Notes under the pieces: model-generated
What the model was told of the DNA's origin: nothing
Seen by the model: the letters and a program-made list of their open reading frames with translations, nothing else
Databases searched by the model: none
Translations under genes and position numbers: made by a program
NCBI GenBank assembly: GCA_012064385.1
Contig: QRDG01002501.1
Location: 8,933 to 72,932, forward strand
DNA length: 64,000 bases
Reading direction: 5' to 3'
DNA from: Puccinellia tenuiflora
Lineage: Eukaryota > Streptophyta > Magnoliopsida > Poales > Poaceae
Shown here: piece after piece, positions 47,059-56,317 of the stretch
How positions within the stretch are numbered: the stretch's first letter is position 1
How the letters are laid out: each line of letters starts with the position of its first letter

Positions 47059-50000
47059 TCTAAACTATTACATATAAGATTTAGATTGGTCTTGAATCGG
47101 TCCAACATCTGCCGTGTGGCTGGTTTAGTGAACACATCAGCCAACTGATCATTAGAAGAGATGAACCTCACATCCAAAGCACCTTTAGCAACACGCTCTC
47201 GCACAAAATGGAAATCAATCTCAATGTGCTTCGTACGAGCATGGAATACCGGATTTGCCGTGAGGTAAGTTGCCCCTAAGTTATCACACCATAAAATGGG
47301 TGTACGCTGCCGAGATACTCCAAGCTCCTTGAGCAACGAATTCACCCATATAGCTTCAGCAGCGCCATTTGCCAATGCCTTGTACTCTGCCTCGGTACTA
47401 GATCTCGAAACAGTAGGTTGTTTCTTCGAACTCCAAGAAACTAAATTTGGTCCAACAAAAATAGCATAGCCACTTGTAGACCGCCTATCATCCACACATC
47501 CAGCCCAATCCGCATCAGTAAATATACTAATACCTGTGGAAGCCGATCTGCGAAACCGCAGTCCTGTTTGCAATGTACCCTTGACATATCGCAATATGCG
47601 CTTGACAGCCTCCCAATGAACGTCGGTGGGCTGGGAGAGGAACTGGCACACCTTGTTCACAACAAAGGCGATATCTGGACGTGTGAGTGTCAAATACTGC
47701 AGTCCACCGACAATGCTACGGTACCGGAAGGAATCATCAGGACCAAGCACTGTACCCATAACTCGAGAAAGGCTCTCGGAGGTGGACAATGGAGTGGGAG
47801 TGGGCTTACAATTCTCCATATTAACTCTGTGAAGCAGATCAAGTGCATACTTTCGCTGAGTAACTGTCATGCCCCCTGAATTGTAAGATGCTTCCAATCC
47901 AAGAAAATAATCCAACCTGCCCAGATCCTTGATAGGAAAAGTAGTCATCAAAGACCGCACCAAGCGATCAACAACCTCAGGCGTAGAGCCGGCTATAACA
48001 ATGTCGTCCACATAAACCAGCATATATATCTGCACACCATCCCGAGAGAATATAAAAAGAGATGTATCCGATTTGGATGACACAAACCCAAGCTCATGGA
48101 GACGCTGACTCAATCGGGCATACCAGGCACGAGGTGACTGTTTGAGGCCATAGATAGAACGCTGCAGCTTGCAAACATGTGAGGGGTAGCGAGCATCCTC
48201 AAAACCGGGTGGCTGCTGCATATAGACATCCTCAGTCAAGAACCCATGAAGGAAGGCATTACTCACATCAATTTGACGAAGACACCATCCACGGGACACA
48301 GCCAGTGAGAGAACTAAACGCACGGTTGCAGGCTTCACAACCGGACTAAACGTGTCACCATAGTCAATCCCATGTTGCTGAGTAAATCCACGAGCCACCA
48401 GGCGTGCCTTGTGCTTATCAATAGACCCATCCGGACGATGCTTAGTTTTAAAAATCCATTTGCTTCCAACAATGTTGACTCCGGGAGGCCGAGGAACCAA
48501 CACCCATGTACGTGTTTGACAAAGGGCAGCAAACTCATCCTCCATGGCAGCTTTCCAGGCGGGTTCAGCCAAAGCATCACGGTGCGACGTAGGTGCAGCA
48601 AAGAAGGCGCGGCGTCGAGGATCATACCGCACTGTCCCATCTGTGTACACCTTCTCCTTACGGGTGTCGTCACGGTGACGAGTCACCATGGGGTGCACCG
48701 GAGCCGACTCACCACTTGGCTCAGCCGAAGGCGATGCGGCCAGCGACGGACTCGTCGTGGCAGTAGGCATCGCGAGCTGGACCGGAGCCGGGGCTGGAGC
48801 CGAACCCGCAGGAGGATGGCTCGCAACGGGAGCCGAAGCTGCATCGGGAGCAGCGCCATGCATGGCTGCTCCATGCACGTCGATCGGCTGACCACCGCCA
48901 TGCACGTCGATCACTGGACGGGGCGAGGGAAGAGACACGTCGATCACCTGCGAAGGAACAATTTCACCTGATGCAGGGGGATTAGTGGACAGGTAAGTCA
49001 TGTCATATTTACGCACAGGTGCACTCGTAACCGGTTCATTTTCAGGGAAGGAAATAGCCTGTGCTAAAGAGGACACATCGATCGAAACTCCGGGTGTGGA
49101 GAAGGGAAACACCGACTCGTCGAAAACAACATCACGGGAAATATAGATGCGCCCCGTGGACCGATCTAAGCACTTGTACCCTTTATGCATCGGGCTGTAG
49201 CCAAGAAAAACACAAAGCTTAGAGCGAAATTCTAATTTGTGGGAATTGTATTTCCGAATACTTGGCCAACATGCACAACCGAAAATACGGAGAAACTCAT
49301 AGTTAGGTTGGACACGGAGGAGACGGAATATTGGTGTATCTTTGTTAAGCACCGGAGTAGGCATGCGATTTATGAGATAGCACGCTGTAAGAAACGCCTC
49401 ATCCCAATACCGGAGGGGAAGAGAAGAATGCGCAAGAAGAGCAAGCCCTGTCTCAACTATATGTCTGTGTTTACGCTCAGCGATACCATTTTGCTGGGAA
49501 GTGTGGGGACAAGACACACGATGCACAATGCCAGTGCGCTCAAAGTGACGATGGAGTTTATGATATTCGCCACCCCAATCAGACTGAACGGCCTTGATTT
49601 TAGTGTCTAAAAAACGTTCTACATGAGCCTGGAAAGCATGAAAGACTTGCTCAACATCAGACTTATGTTTAATAAGGTAGATCCAGCAAAAACGAGAGTA
49701 GTCATCTATGAAACTAACATAGTATTTATACCCCCCAGAAGAAGCACATGCCGGACCCCAAACATCAGAATGAATCAGCTCAAGAGGAACAGTAGACACC
49801 CGTGATGAAGTAGAATATGGTAATTGGCGGCTCTTGGCACGCTGACAAGCATCACAAACCGAAGGAGAGGTGTCTAAGGAACACAAAAGCTTATTGGAAC
49901 TAACAATATTCTGGACTACATTATTTGTAGGATGACCAAGACGCCGATGCCACTGTGAAGACGTGACCTTGACACTAGAAGACGCAGAATGAGATGATGA

Positions 50001-51443
50001 TGGCGATGCACGGGCAAGTGGAACGGGGTAGAGTCCTCCCTGACTTCTACCGTGAAGCAGAATTCTCTTCGTGGCTTTGTCCTTAACAAGGAAAAAATCA
50101 CGGTGAAACTCAACAAAGACGTAATTGTCGGAAACAAGGCGATAGACTGATAGGAGATGCTTGCTAATGTGTGGAACATGAAGAATATCTTTCAGTTTTA
50201 GGGATGAACCGGGTAAATTCGAATGACCAATGTGCGAAATAGACAAACCTGCACCATTAGCCACTTGGACTTGATCGTTTCCACCATAGCGCTCATGCAT
50301 GTGGAGGCGTTCCAGATCACTTGTCAGATGATCTGATGCACCAGTATCCATGTACCAGTGAGGGTTGTTGTTGTTGTTGTTGTTGGTGGAGGCAGAATTT
50401 CCCGCGCGGGAGTTGTTGTTGTTGCCGCGGTAGTCACGATCAAAACGGTTGCGGCAGTCTGCCGCCATGTGCCCCCAGTAGCCACAGAGTTGGCAACGTG
50501 GCCGGTTCCGGCGGCCATTGCCTCCGTTGCGACCGCCTCCATTGCGTCCTCCTCCGTTGCCGCCTCCATTGCGGCCGTTGTCGTTGCGGTAGTAGTTCCC
50601 GCCGTTGCCACCGTAGGGCCCCTGTCCGTGCTGCCCATAGTTGGCAGCGAATTGACCTCCGCCTTGATGCGCGGGGTTGAAGTTCTGCCCCTTTGCACGG
50701 TCAGGGACCTGCATGGGGCGTGTCGCGGCGTTCACCGAGGAAGACCACTCAGCTTCTTGAGCCTGCGATGCCTGCAGCGACTCGAAGGAAAGGACACCGG
50801 CGTAGAACTCGGCGTAGGGCACAGATCGATTGCCCATGGTGAGATTACCGGCGATGGGGTTGAACTGCTTGCCGAGGCCTGTGATGATGTAATCGACCAA
50901 CTCATCATCCGTGATAGGGGCTCCGGCTGCCGCCAGTGTATCGGCGAAGGACTTCATCTTGTGCATGTACTGTGAGGCGGTCATGTCCTCCTTCCGAAGA
51001 GACTGCAGCTGGCGACGAATATGGCGAACATTGGCGCGGCTCTGTGCACCAAACATGGTGTGCACCGCGCCCCAGGTTTCGGCCGCCGTCTTGCAGCCGA
51101 TGAGTTGACACGCCACGTCTGGCTCCATGGAGCCGAGAAGCAGTCCAAGGACGCGCTGATCCTGAGACCACCAGGTAGCGTACGCCGGGTTGGGAACATC
51201 GACGGCGGCTTCTCCTTCCCCTTGCTTGATCGTCTGCGAGGGGGCCGCGTTCGTGCCGTCGAGATGGCCATGTAGACCTGCGCCGGAGAGGTTCGGCAGC
51301 GTGAGCCCTTTCCAGAGCATGAAGTTGCCGTGATCTAGGCGGACCACGGGCGTCGGCGTGACACCGGCGGATGCCGATGCGGCCGCAGATGAGACTAGGG
51401 CTCCGGCGGGATTGGAGACCTGGATGGCTCCGGATGAAGACAT
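47055..51443 (-). CDS. Copia gag-pol polyprotein, intact (1,462 aa)
   Basis: It begins at ATG 51443-51441 (MSSSGAIQV). The frame is also open 37 codons further upstream, right up to the primer-binding site, but no ATG lies there. Approximate residue positions are: a UBN2-type gag (LDHGNFMLWKGLTLPNL, then LRKEDMTASQYMHKMKSF); a Gly/Asn-rich linker; zinc knuckle CQLCGYWGHMAADC (316-330); aspartic protease YMDTGAS (366); integrase zinc-finger region WHRRLGHP...CDAC, with D-D-E core residues in SDVWGP (559), SDWGGEY (622) and GIAERKH (655); reverse transcriptase with RQIDVSNAFLHG and LVYVDD (1143); RNase H with TDADWAG (1309) and SSTEAEYKA. It ends in RFKTNLNLICNSLD. All catalytic motifs are present, with no stop or frameshift. 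The protein would make a virus-like particle and copy and integrate the element. Confidence 0.95.
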   Translation of the reverse strand: MSSSGAIQVSNPAGALVSSAAASASAGVTPTPVVRLDHGNFMLWKGLTLPNLSGAGLHGHLDGTNAAPSQTIKQGEGEAAVDVPNPAYATWWSQDQRVLGLLLGSMEPDVACQLIGCKTAAETWGAVHTMFGAQSRANVRHIRRQLQSLRKEDMTASQYMHKMKSFADTLAAAGAPITDDELVDYIITGLGKQFNPIAGNLTMGNRSVPYAEFYAGVLSFESLQASQAQEAEWSSSVNAATRPMQVPDRAKGQNFNPAHQGGGQFAANYGQHGQGPYGGNGGNYYRNDNGRNGGGNGGGRNGGGRNGGNGRRNRPRCQLCGYWGHMAADCRNRFDRDYRGNNNNSRAGNSASTNNNNNNNPHWYMDTGASDHLTSDLERLHMHERYGGNDQVQVANGAGLSISHIGHSNLPGSSLKLKDILHVPHISKHLLSVYRLVSDNYVFVEFHRDFFLVKDKATKRILLHGRSQGGLYPVPLARASPSSSHSASSSVKVTSSQWHRRLGHPTNNVVQNIVSSNKLLCSLDTSPSVCDACQRAKSRQLPYSTSSRVSTVPLELIHSDVWGPACASSGGYKYYVSFIDDYSRFCWIYLIKHKSDVEQVFHAFQAHVERFLDTKIKAVQSDWGGEYHKLHRHFERTGIVHRVSCPHTSQQNGIAERKHRHIVETGLALLAHSSLPLRYWDEAFLTACYLINRMPTPVLNKDTPIFRLLRVQPNYEFLRIFGCACWPSIRKYNSHKLEFRSKLCVFLGYSPMHKGYKCLDRSTGRIYISRDVVFDESVFPFSTPGVSIDVSSLAQAISFPENEPVTSAPVRKYDMTYLSTNPPASGEIVPSQVIDVSLPSPRPVIDVHGGGQPIDVHGAAMHGAAPDAASAPVASHPPAGSAPAPAPVQLAMPTATTSPSLAASPSAEPSGESAPVHPMVTRHRDDTRKEKVYTDGTVRYDPRRRAFFAAPTSHRDALAEPAWKAAMEDEFAALCQTRTWVLVPRPPGVNIVGSKWIFKTKHRPDGSIDKHKARLVARGFTQQHGIDYGDTFSPVVKPATVRLVLSLAVSRGWCLRQIDVSNAFLHGFLTEDVYMQQPPGFEDARYPSHVCKLQRSIYGLKQSPRAWYARLSQRLHELGFVSSKSDTSLFIFSRDGVQIYMLVYVDDIVIAGSTPEVVDRLVRSLMTTFPIKDLGRLDYFLGLEASYNSGGMTVTQRKYALDLLHRVNMENCKPTPTPLSTSESLSRVMGTVLGPDDSFRYRSIVGGLQYLTLTRPDIAFVVNKVCQFLSQPTDVHWEAVKRILRYVKGTLQTGLRFRRSASTGISIFTDADWAGCVDDRRSTSGYAIFVGPNLVSWSSKKQPTVSRSSTEAEYKALANGAAEAIWVNSLLKELGVSRQRTPILWCDNLGATYLTANPVFHARTKHIEIDFHFVRERVAKGALDVRFISSNDQLADVFTKPATRQMLDRFKTNLNLICNSLD

Positions 51444-51540
51444 GGCAGCGGCGCGGAGGAAGCTCGCGCGTGGAAGAGATCTCGCAGCGGCGGCGCGGAA
51501 GGAGCTCGCGGCGGCGGCTGCGGTGGAGAGAACCGAAGGA

Positions 51541-51553
51541 GGCTCTGATACCA
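51541..51553 (-). other. Copia primer-binding site
   Basis: Minus strand TGGTATCAGAGCC, complementary to the 3' end of initiator tRNA-Met, as in most plant Copia elements. It follows the 5' LTR directly. Confidence 0.9.
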
Positions 51554-51693
51554 AGTTTCAAAACCAGGTTTAGGGTTTCGTGGGTTAGGCATACACGCCT
51601 CCCACCTCTTCTATTTATATACGGCAGATACATCAGATTACAACATGGATACGGTCATAGACTCGTATACTATACAAACACCGATTCCTAACA
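51554..51693 (-). repeat. Copia 5' LTR (140 bp)
   Basis: Identical to 46908-47047. Contains TATATAAATAG on the minus strand (plus about 51610-51620), the probable promoter. Confidence 0.9.
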
Positions 51694-51698
51694 TGAAC
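51694..51698. repeat. Target-site duplication TGAAC (right copy)
   Basis: Matches 46903-46907. Confidence 0.9.
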
Positions 51699-52081
51699 AG
51701 GGTGGTTTGAGGGATTTCCCCCAAGTAGACATGTTTTTTCCATAAAAAAAGAAGGACAAGAGCATACGGCTATGATTTTATTAAAGCATCGATACCGAAC
51801 TAATATGGGCTTTAAAAAAAAATGTGGCACGCCCATAGGTTGCGATTTTCCTTGTTACATAAAAATATGTCATGCGACCTTGCCACACCTATAGGAAGTG
51901 GCCATGTGCAAGAAACCAAAACGAGTGCTGAAGGTACCTTTTCTTTCTTCTTCCAAGGGAGTACGTACCCTCTAAGTTCAGGCATAGTTGGCCACCGGCC
52001 AACGTGCCAACCCGTCCGGCCCTGCAAAAGCGCATCCCGGAGAACACAGAGAAATGAAGCTATCTGAATCCACGTTCTACG
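51699..52081. other. Intergenic DNA between Copia and Stowaway elements
   Basis: No gene or repeat end recognised. Confidence 0.5.
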
Positions 52082-52083
52082 TA

Positions 52084-52341
52084 CTCCCTCCGTTTCTTTT
52101 GACTCTGCATATTAGACTTATCTTAAGTCAAACTCGTTAAAGTTTGATCAATTTTATTAGAAAAAAATATCAACATTCGTAGTATCAAACCAATATCATT
52201 CGATTCACAATGAAATATAGTTTTATATTATATTGATTTGATATTAAAAATGTTGGTATTTTGTTCTATATACTTGGTCAAATTTTAAAACGTTTGACTT
52301 AAGACAATCCTAATATGCAGAGTAAAAAGGAACGGAGGGAG
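52084..52341. mobile_element. Stowaway-type MITE (258 bp)
   Basis: Starts CTCCCTCCGTTTC and ends GAACGGAGGGAG. TA duplicates at both sides (52082-52083 and 52342-52343). The ends are long imperfect inverted repeats, with GACTCTGCATATTAG against CTAATATGCAGAGT. Non-coding; it is moved by Tc1/mariner-type transposases. Confidence 0.92.
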
Positions 52342-52343
52342 TA

Positions 52344-52935
52344 TTTGTTTATCTGAGCAGATTTAGGCGATACAAAAGCAAACACGGATAATGCATCCCA
52401 AGGAGGGATCGATCAACAAACTTGGATTTGTTATGAGATACTAGTACTGTACAAGGATCCCAATACACACGATCGTATACAATAACCGCCGTCATCTCAA
52501 TCAACAACACAAGTCAAACCAAACATCGTCCGAGCAGGACTAGCCACGCTAGGGCATCCCCACGAGAATATCCCAGGGGATCGTGCGTGCATGCATCTTC
52601 TCTCCTCGTCGTGCCGCCGTCTCTGGACGCTCCCAAAACCCACCGTCTCGATCAGCTTATCAGAAACCGGGTGAGAGGCTATCATCGCACGCGACACGTA
52701 CGGCTCCGTACGTGGTTTTTGACGCGAATGAATCCGCTGCCTTTTTTCTCGATTTTTTCCGTACGTGCTACCGTGGCCGGAGAAGAAGCTAAGCTACCAG
52801 CGGAAAGGAAATGAGACAGGTCACGCGTCCAAACTTGGCGCGCACATGGACGTCAACGGCTGGGAAAAAAGAAGCTAGGCGTGGTCGGTCGGTCGGCCGC
52901 GGGTTCCTTCTCATTTGCTAGTGTGTATACGTGGC
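52344..52935. other. Intergenic DNA
   Basis: Short ORFs on both strands (for example 52583-52814) show no recognisable family. Nothing else seen. Confidence 0.5.
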
Positions 52936-52938
52936 CCC
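52936..52938. repeat. Target-site duplication CCC (left)
   Basis: Matches 55710-55712, the 3-bp duplication expected for CACTA. Because it is a C run, the match carries little weight alone. Confidence 0.65.
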
Positions 52939-55709
52939 CACTACGGGAAACAGACAATACGCCGACGGCCGGAAGCCGTCGGCGTAAGCTCCCTTGCCGT
53001 CGGCGTAGACGTAGGCCGACGGCCGCCGTCGGCATCTGGCCGTCGGCGTTTGCATTCGTCGGCGTACGATTATTGCCGTCGGCGTATAAACAAGCCGTCG
53101 GCGTACGCGTGGTGGGACCCACAAAACGTCCGTCCGCCTCCGTCTCCGTCTGCGAATCATACGCCGACGGCAATGCCGTCGGCGTATAAGCTCACATAAG
53201 CCACGGCTCTGACAAACCGGGTCCACCTGCATGTTCAGCGAGCTTCGTACGCCGACGGCAATGCCGTCGGCGTATGACTTACCGTAAGGGCGACGTCGCT
53301 GCTGGTGCGCTGTCAGACATTCTACGCCGACGGCATTGCCGTCGGCGTATGACTGACCATAATTTTCAGTTTTCTGGATCCTGGTTTCCAGCAGGTTTTA
53401 AATTGAAATAAATTTACAAAAAAATATAAAATCACAGAAACTCACATAAATATCATATATACATATAACAAAGCATCATACAAAATTCAAATCACACATA
53501 TAATCCAAAATTCACATCTACAAAGTCGAACTCGTCCAAAATGGCACAAAAAATGTTCGAACTCACACCCGACGCACTACACCCTACGGCTGCGGCTCAC
53601 TCGAGGTACCCAGCTCCGATAGGGTAAATTGAGGCGTCCGACGTCTTGGGCCACCCGTCGTCGAATCACACTGGGAACCCGGCGACGGTGTGGCATCCGA
53701 GGAGGGACGGGACGGTGTGGCATCCGGCGAGGCATCGCCATGCCGCACGAGAGCGCGGGCTGAGGCCGGCGACCCAGAAGCACGACCAAAGGGTGCAGTC
53801 ATGGAGCATGCCGTGCCCTACATGGTTGAGTCCAAGTTAGCAACGCTGAAAGCACGGTACGGCGGTAACAACTGGTTTGGCAATAACTTACCGGAGTCCT
53901 TTGCTTGAAGGCGATGGCGACCGCTTCCCTCGATTGGGAGGATCTTGGACATCAACAACCCAAAACACACTTGTACACATGTGATATGACACCCCCTAGC
54001 TTTTGGTGGGGTTCCGACGCTCCGGAGCCCCTCTCCGGCGAAACCCTAGACCCGCTGGAGAAAAACCCTAGCTTTTCCGTCTACGGCCGGTACGGGCGTC
54101 GAAAGTGGGTAGCTAAGTGGATCTTTTTGCTTGGTTGGGTTAGGTTAGTCACCATGTACAATAAAAACATATATATACCCCAACTCTTGCAACGATTCCC
54201 CCCTGTTCGCCCCATGTGGGAGTTTCCAGCTCTATGCCCAGAAACTCTCTAAGGAAACAGTGACGCTCGTGAAGCCGGTCACACCTCGGGGGAGGATCTT
54301 GGACATCAACAACCCAAAACACACTTGTACACATGTGATATGACACCCCCTAGCTTTTGGTGGGGTTCCGACGCTCCGGAGCCCCTCTCCGGCGAAACCC
54401 TAGACCCGCTGGAGAAAAACCCTAGCTTTTCCGTCTACGGCCGGTACGGGCGTCGAAAGTGGGTAGCTAAGTGGATCTTTTTTCTTGGTTGGGTTAGGTT
54501 AGTCACTATGTACAATAAAAACACATATATACCCCAACTCTTGCAACGATTCCCCCCTGTTCGCCCCATGTGGGAGTTTCCAGCTCTATGCCCAGAAACT
54601 CTCTAAGGAAACAGTGACGCTCGTGAAGCCGGTCACACCTCGGGGGAGGATCTTGGACATCAACAACCCAAAACACACTTGTACACATGTGATATGACAC
54701 CCCCTAGCTTTTGGTGGGGTTCCGACGCTCCGGATCCCCTCTCCGGCGAAACCCTAGACCCGCTGGAGAAAAACCCTAGCTTTTCCGTCTACGGCCGGTA
54801 CGGGCGTCGAAAGTGGGTAGCTAAGTGGATCTTTTTGCTTGGTTGGGTTAGGTTAGTCACTATGTACAATAAAAACACATATATACCCCAACTCTTGCAA
54901 CGATTCCCCCCTGTTCGCCCCATGTGGGAGTTTCCAGCTCTATGCCCAGAAACTCTCTAAGGAAACAGTGACGCTCGTGAAGCCGGTCACACCTCGGGGG
55001 AGGATCTTGGACATCAACAACCCAAAACACACTTGTACACATGTGATATGACACCCCCTAGCTTTTGGTGGGGTTCCGACGCTCCGGATCCCCTCTCCGG
55101 CGAAACCCTAGACCCGTTCATATGTTGGGAATGATTCTGATAGCTGAATGTTGTGTGTGTGTGCCCACCTATATTTTCTTCATATGTTGTTCCTCTTTCT
55201 CGAGATCGAACCGTTGAAACGCTAAGTTCATGCGGGTTCCGGAAGAATCAAACCGTTATTTTATGCGGGTGGGATACAGAAATAGGGACGGGAATTATAG
55301 ACCCAATTAATACATAAATTACAGACCCAATTTATACATAAATATTATATACAGAAATAAATGAAAGCAAATAAAGAAATAAGTAAAACAAAAAAAATAC
55401 ATATACGCCGACGGTTATGCCGTCGGCGTCTATGTTACAAATACGCCGACGGCATAACCGTCGGCGTAGCTCCACAGGGAGGACGGCCGTTTCTTAACCG
55501 TTTGGGCGGCCGTTAGTGGGGCCTCTTTCGCCGACGGTGTAATTTACGCCGACGGCCGCCGTCGGCGTATGTAAGTCTACGCCGACGGGGTTTATTACGC
55601 CGACGGGCCGTCCGTCGGCTATCTCGGCTTCCATTATACGCCGACGGCCCCGACATTTGGCCGTCGGCGTATAAAAAGGCCGTCGGCGTGTTGACGTTTT
55701 CCCGTAGTG
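52939..55709. mobile_element. Non-autonomous CACTA element (2,771 bp)
   Basis: The left end is CACTACGGGAAACAGAC. The right end on the minus strand is CACTACGGGAAAACGTC. Both continue into dense subterminal repeats of TACGCCGACGGC and its complement GCCGTCGGCGTA (52970-53350 and 55405-55695). Some are paired as near-perfect hairpins (TACGCCGACGGCAATGCCGT at 53160, 53250 and 53322). The flanking 3-bp duplication is CCC. No transposase domain is present, so it depends on another element. The interior holds GC-rich text of unknown origin (53570-53930) and a 354-bp tandem repeat. Confidence 0.92.
53936..55116 (+). repeat. 354-bp tandem repeat, 3.3 copies, inside the CACTA element
   Basis: Copies begin at 53936, 54290, 54644 and 54998 (anchor GATCTTGGAC at 53941, 54295, 54649 and 55003, spacing exactly 354). 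The fourth is cut after about 119 bases at GACCCG. The copies are nearly identical, with differences such as GAGCCCC against GATCCCC and one AT/CA change in the ATATATA stretch. 354 is a multiple of three. Each full copy carries the same 93-codon plus-strand frame (MYTCDMTPPSFWWGS... to ...ALCPETL) and a 64-codon minus-strand frame. No protein family is recognised. It may be a captured host or transposon fragment. Confidence 0.9.
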
Positions 55710-55712
55710 CCC
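55710..55712. repeat. Target-site duplication CCC (right)
   Basis: Pairs with 52936-52938. Confidence 0.65.
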
Positions 55713-56144
55713 CCTCTTGCGTCTTCACCCTTTTGCGTTCTCTTTCTCTCGTTGGATAAAACCTTTTTCGGGTGCATGCATCGGCCAACCATGTCTTTGT
55801 CGAAAACAAATCCGGCCAACCACTTTCGTTTTTCATGGTTTTGGCAAGTCCTCTTTACCATGTCTTTGCATCGGCCACGGGAGAAATAATTGTGTGCTAG
55901 GAGATTTGAAACGAACGGACCGTATTTCACAATGTGGCAACAAGGTCGCCGACCATGGTCGTCGCAAAGGTTGAAAGCAAGGAGGCAAGCTTGACAGTCA
56001 ACACTTAAAATTCTTCTATTTTACGTCAGCATCGGAGCCAGTGAACCATTGATTAGAAAGAAGATGGTATAAAGACCAACACTGTTTCGGTTTTTTTGAA
56101 GGAAAACCAGACAAAATCTTGAACAACGACAAGCCACACACCAA

Positions 56145-56317
56145 GCTTAGACCAGGGGCGAATCTAGGCGAGAACACAACTGGTGTCATCTTCTTTACGT
56201 TGGTGTCATTTTTCCCAAATAAGTAGTAGCCTTCACTAATTTACAAAGGAATTTACATTAGCCATTGGTGTCAACTGACACCATTGCTATAACTGCAGCT
56301 CCGCCCCTGGCTTAGAC
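56145..56317. mobile_element. hAT-type MITE with 8-bp target duplication
   Basis: The core 56153-56309 (157 bp) starts CAGGGGCGAATCTAGG and ends AGCTCCGCCCCTG. This is the CAGGGGCGGA-type inverted end of plant hAT MITEs. A perfect 8-bp duplication GCTTAGAC flanks it (56145-56152 and 56310-56317). Non-coding. Confidence 0.9.

Larger units (their letters stand above)
46908..51693 (-). mobile_element. Intact Ty1/Copia retrotransposon with identical 140-bp LTRs
   Basis: The 4,786-bp element reads on the minus strand. Its LTRs (46908-47047 and 51554-51693) show no difference in a base-by-base comparison. The PBS TGGTATCAGAGCC (plus 51541-51553) is one base from the 5' LTR, and a TTGAGGGGGTG polypurine tract abuts the 3' LTR. 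A perfect TGAAC duplication flanks it. The single polyprotein frame is uninterrupted. Short LTRs, one long frame and Gag-Pro-Int-RT-RH order fit Copia, perhaps the Ale/Retrofit lineage (inference). Identical LTRs and an open frame mean a very recent insertion. It lies 2.5 kb beyond the MPP-alpha-like gene, in opposite orientation. Confidence 0.95.

Noticed and set aside
48372..48971. Plus-strand ORFs across the Copia element (for example 48372-48971 and 50358-50975)
   Set aside because: They are antisense shadows of the intact polyprotein, with biased composition and no domains.
53936..55116. AACCCTAG-type words suggesting interstitial telomere repeats
   Set aside because: Only isolated copies inside a 354-bp repeat. 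There is no tandem TTTAGGG run.
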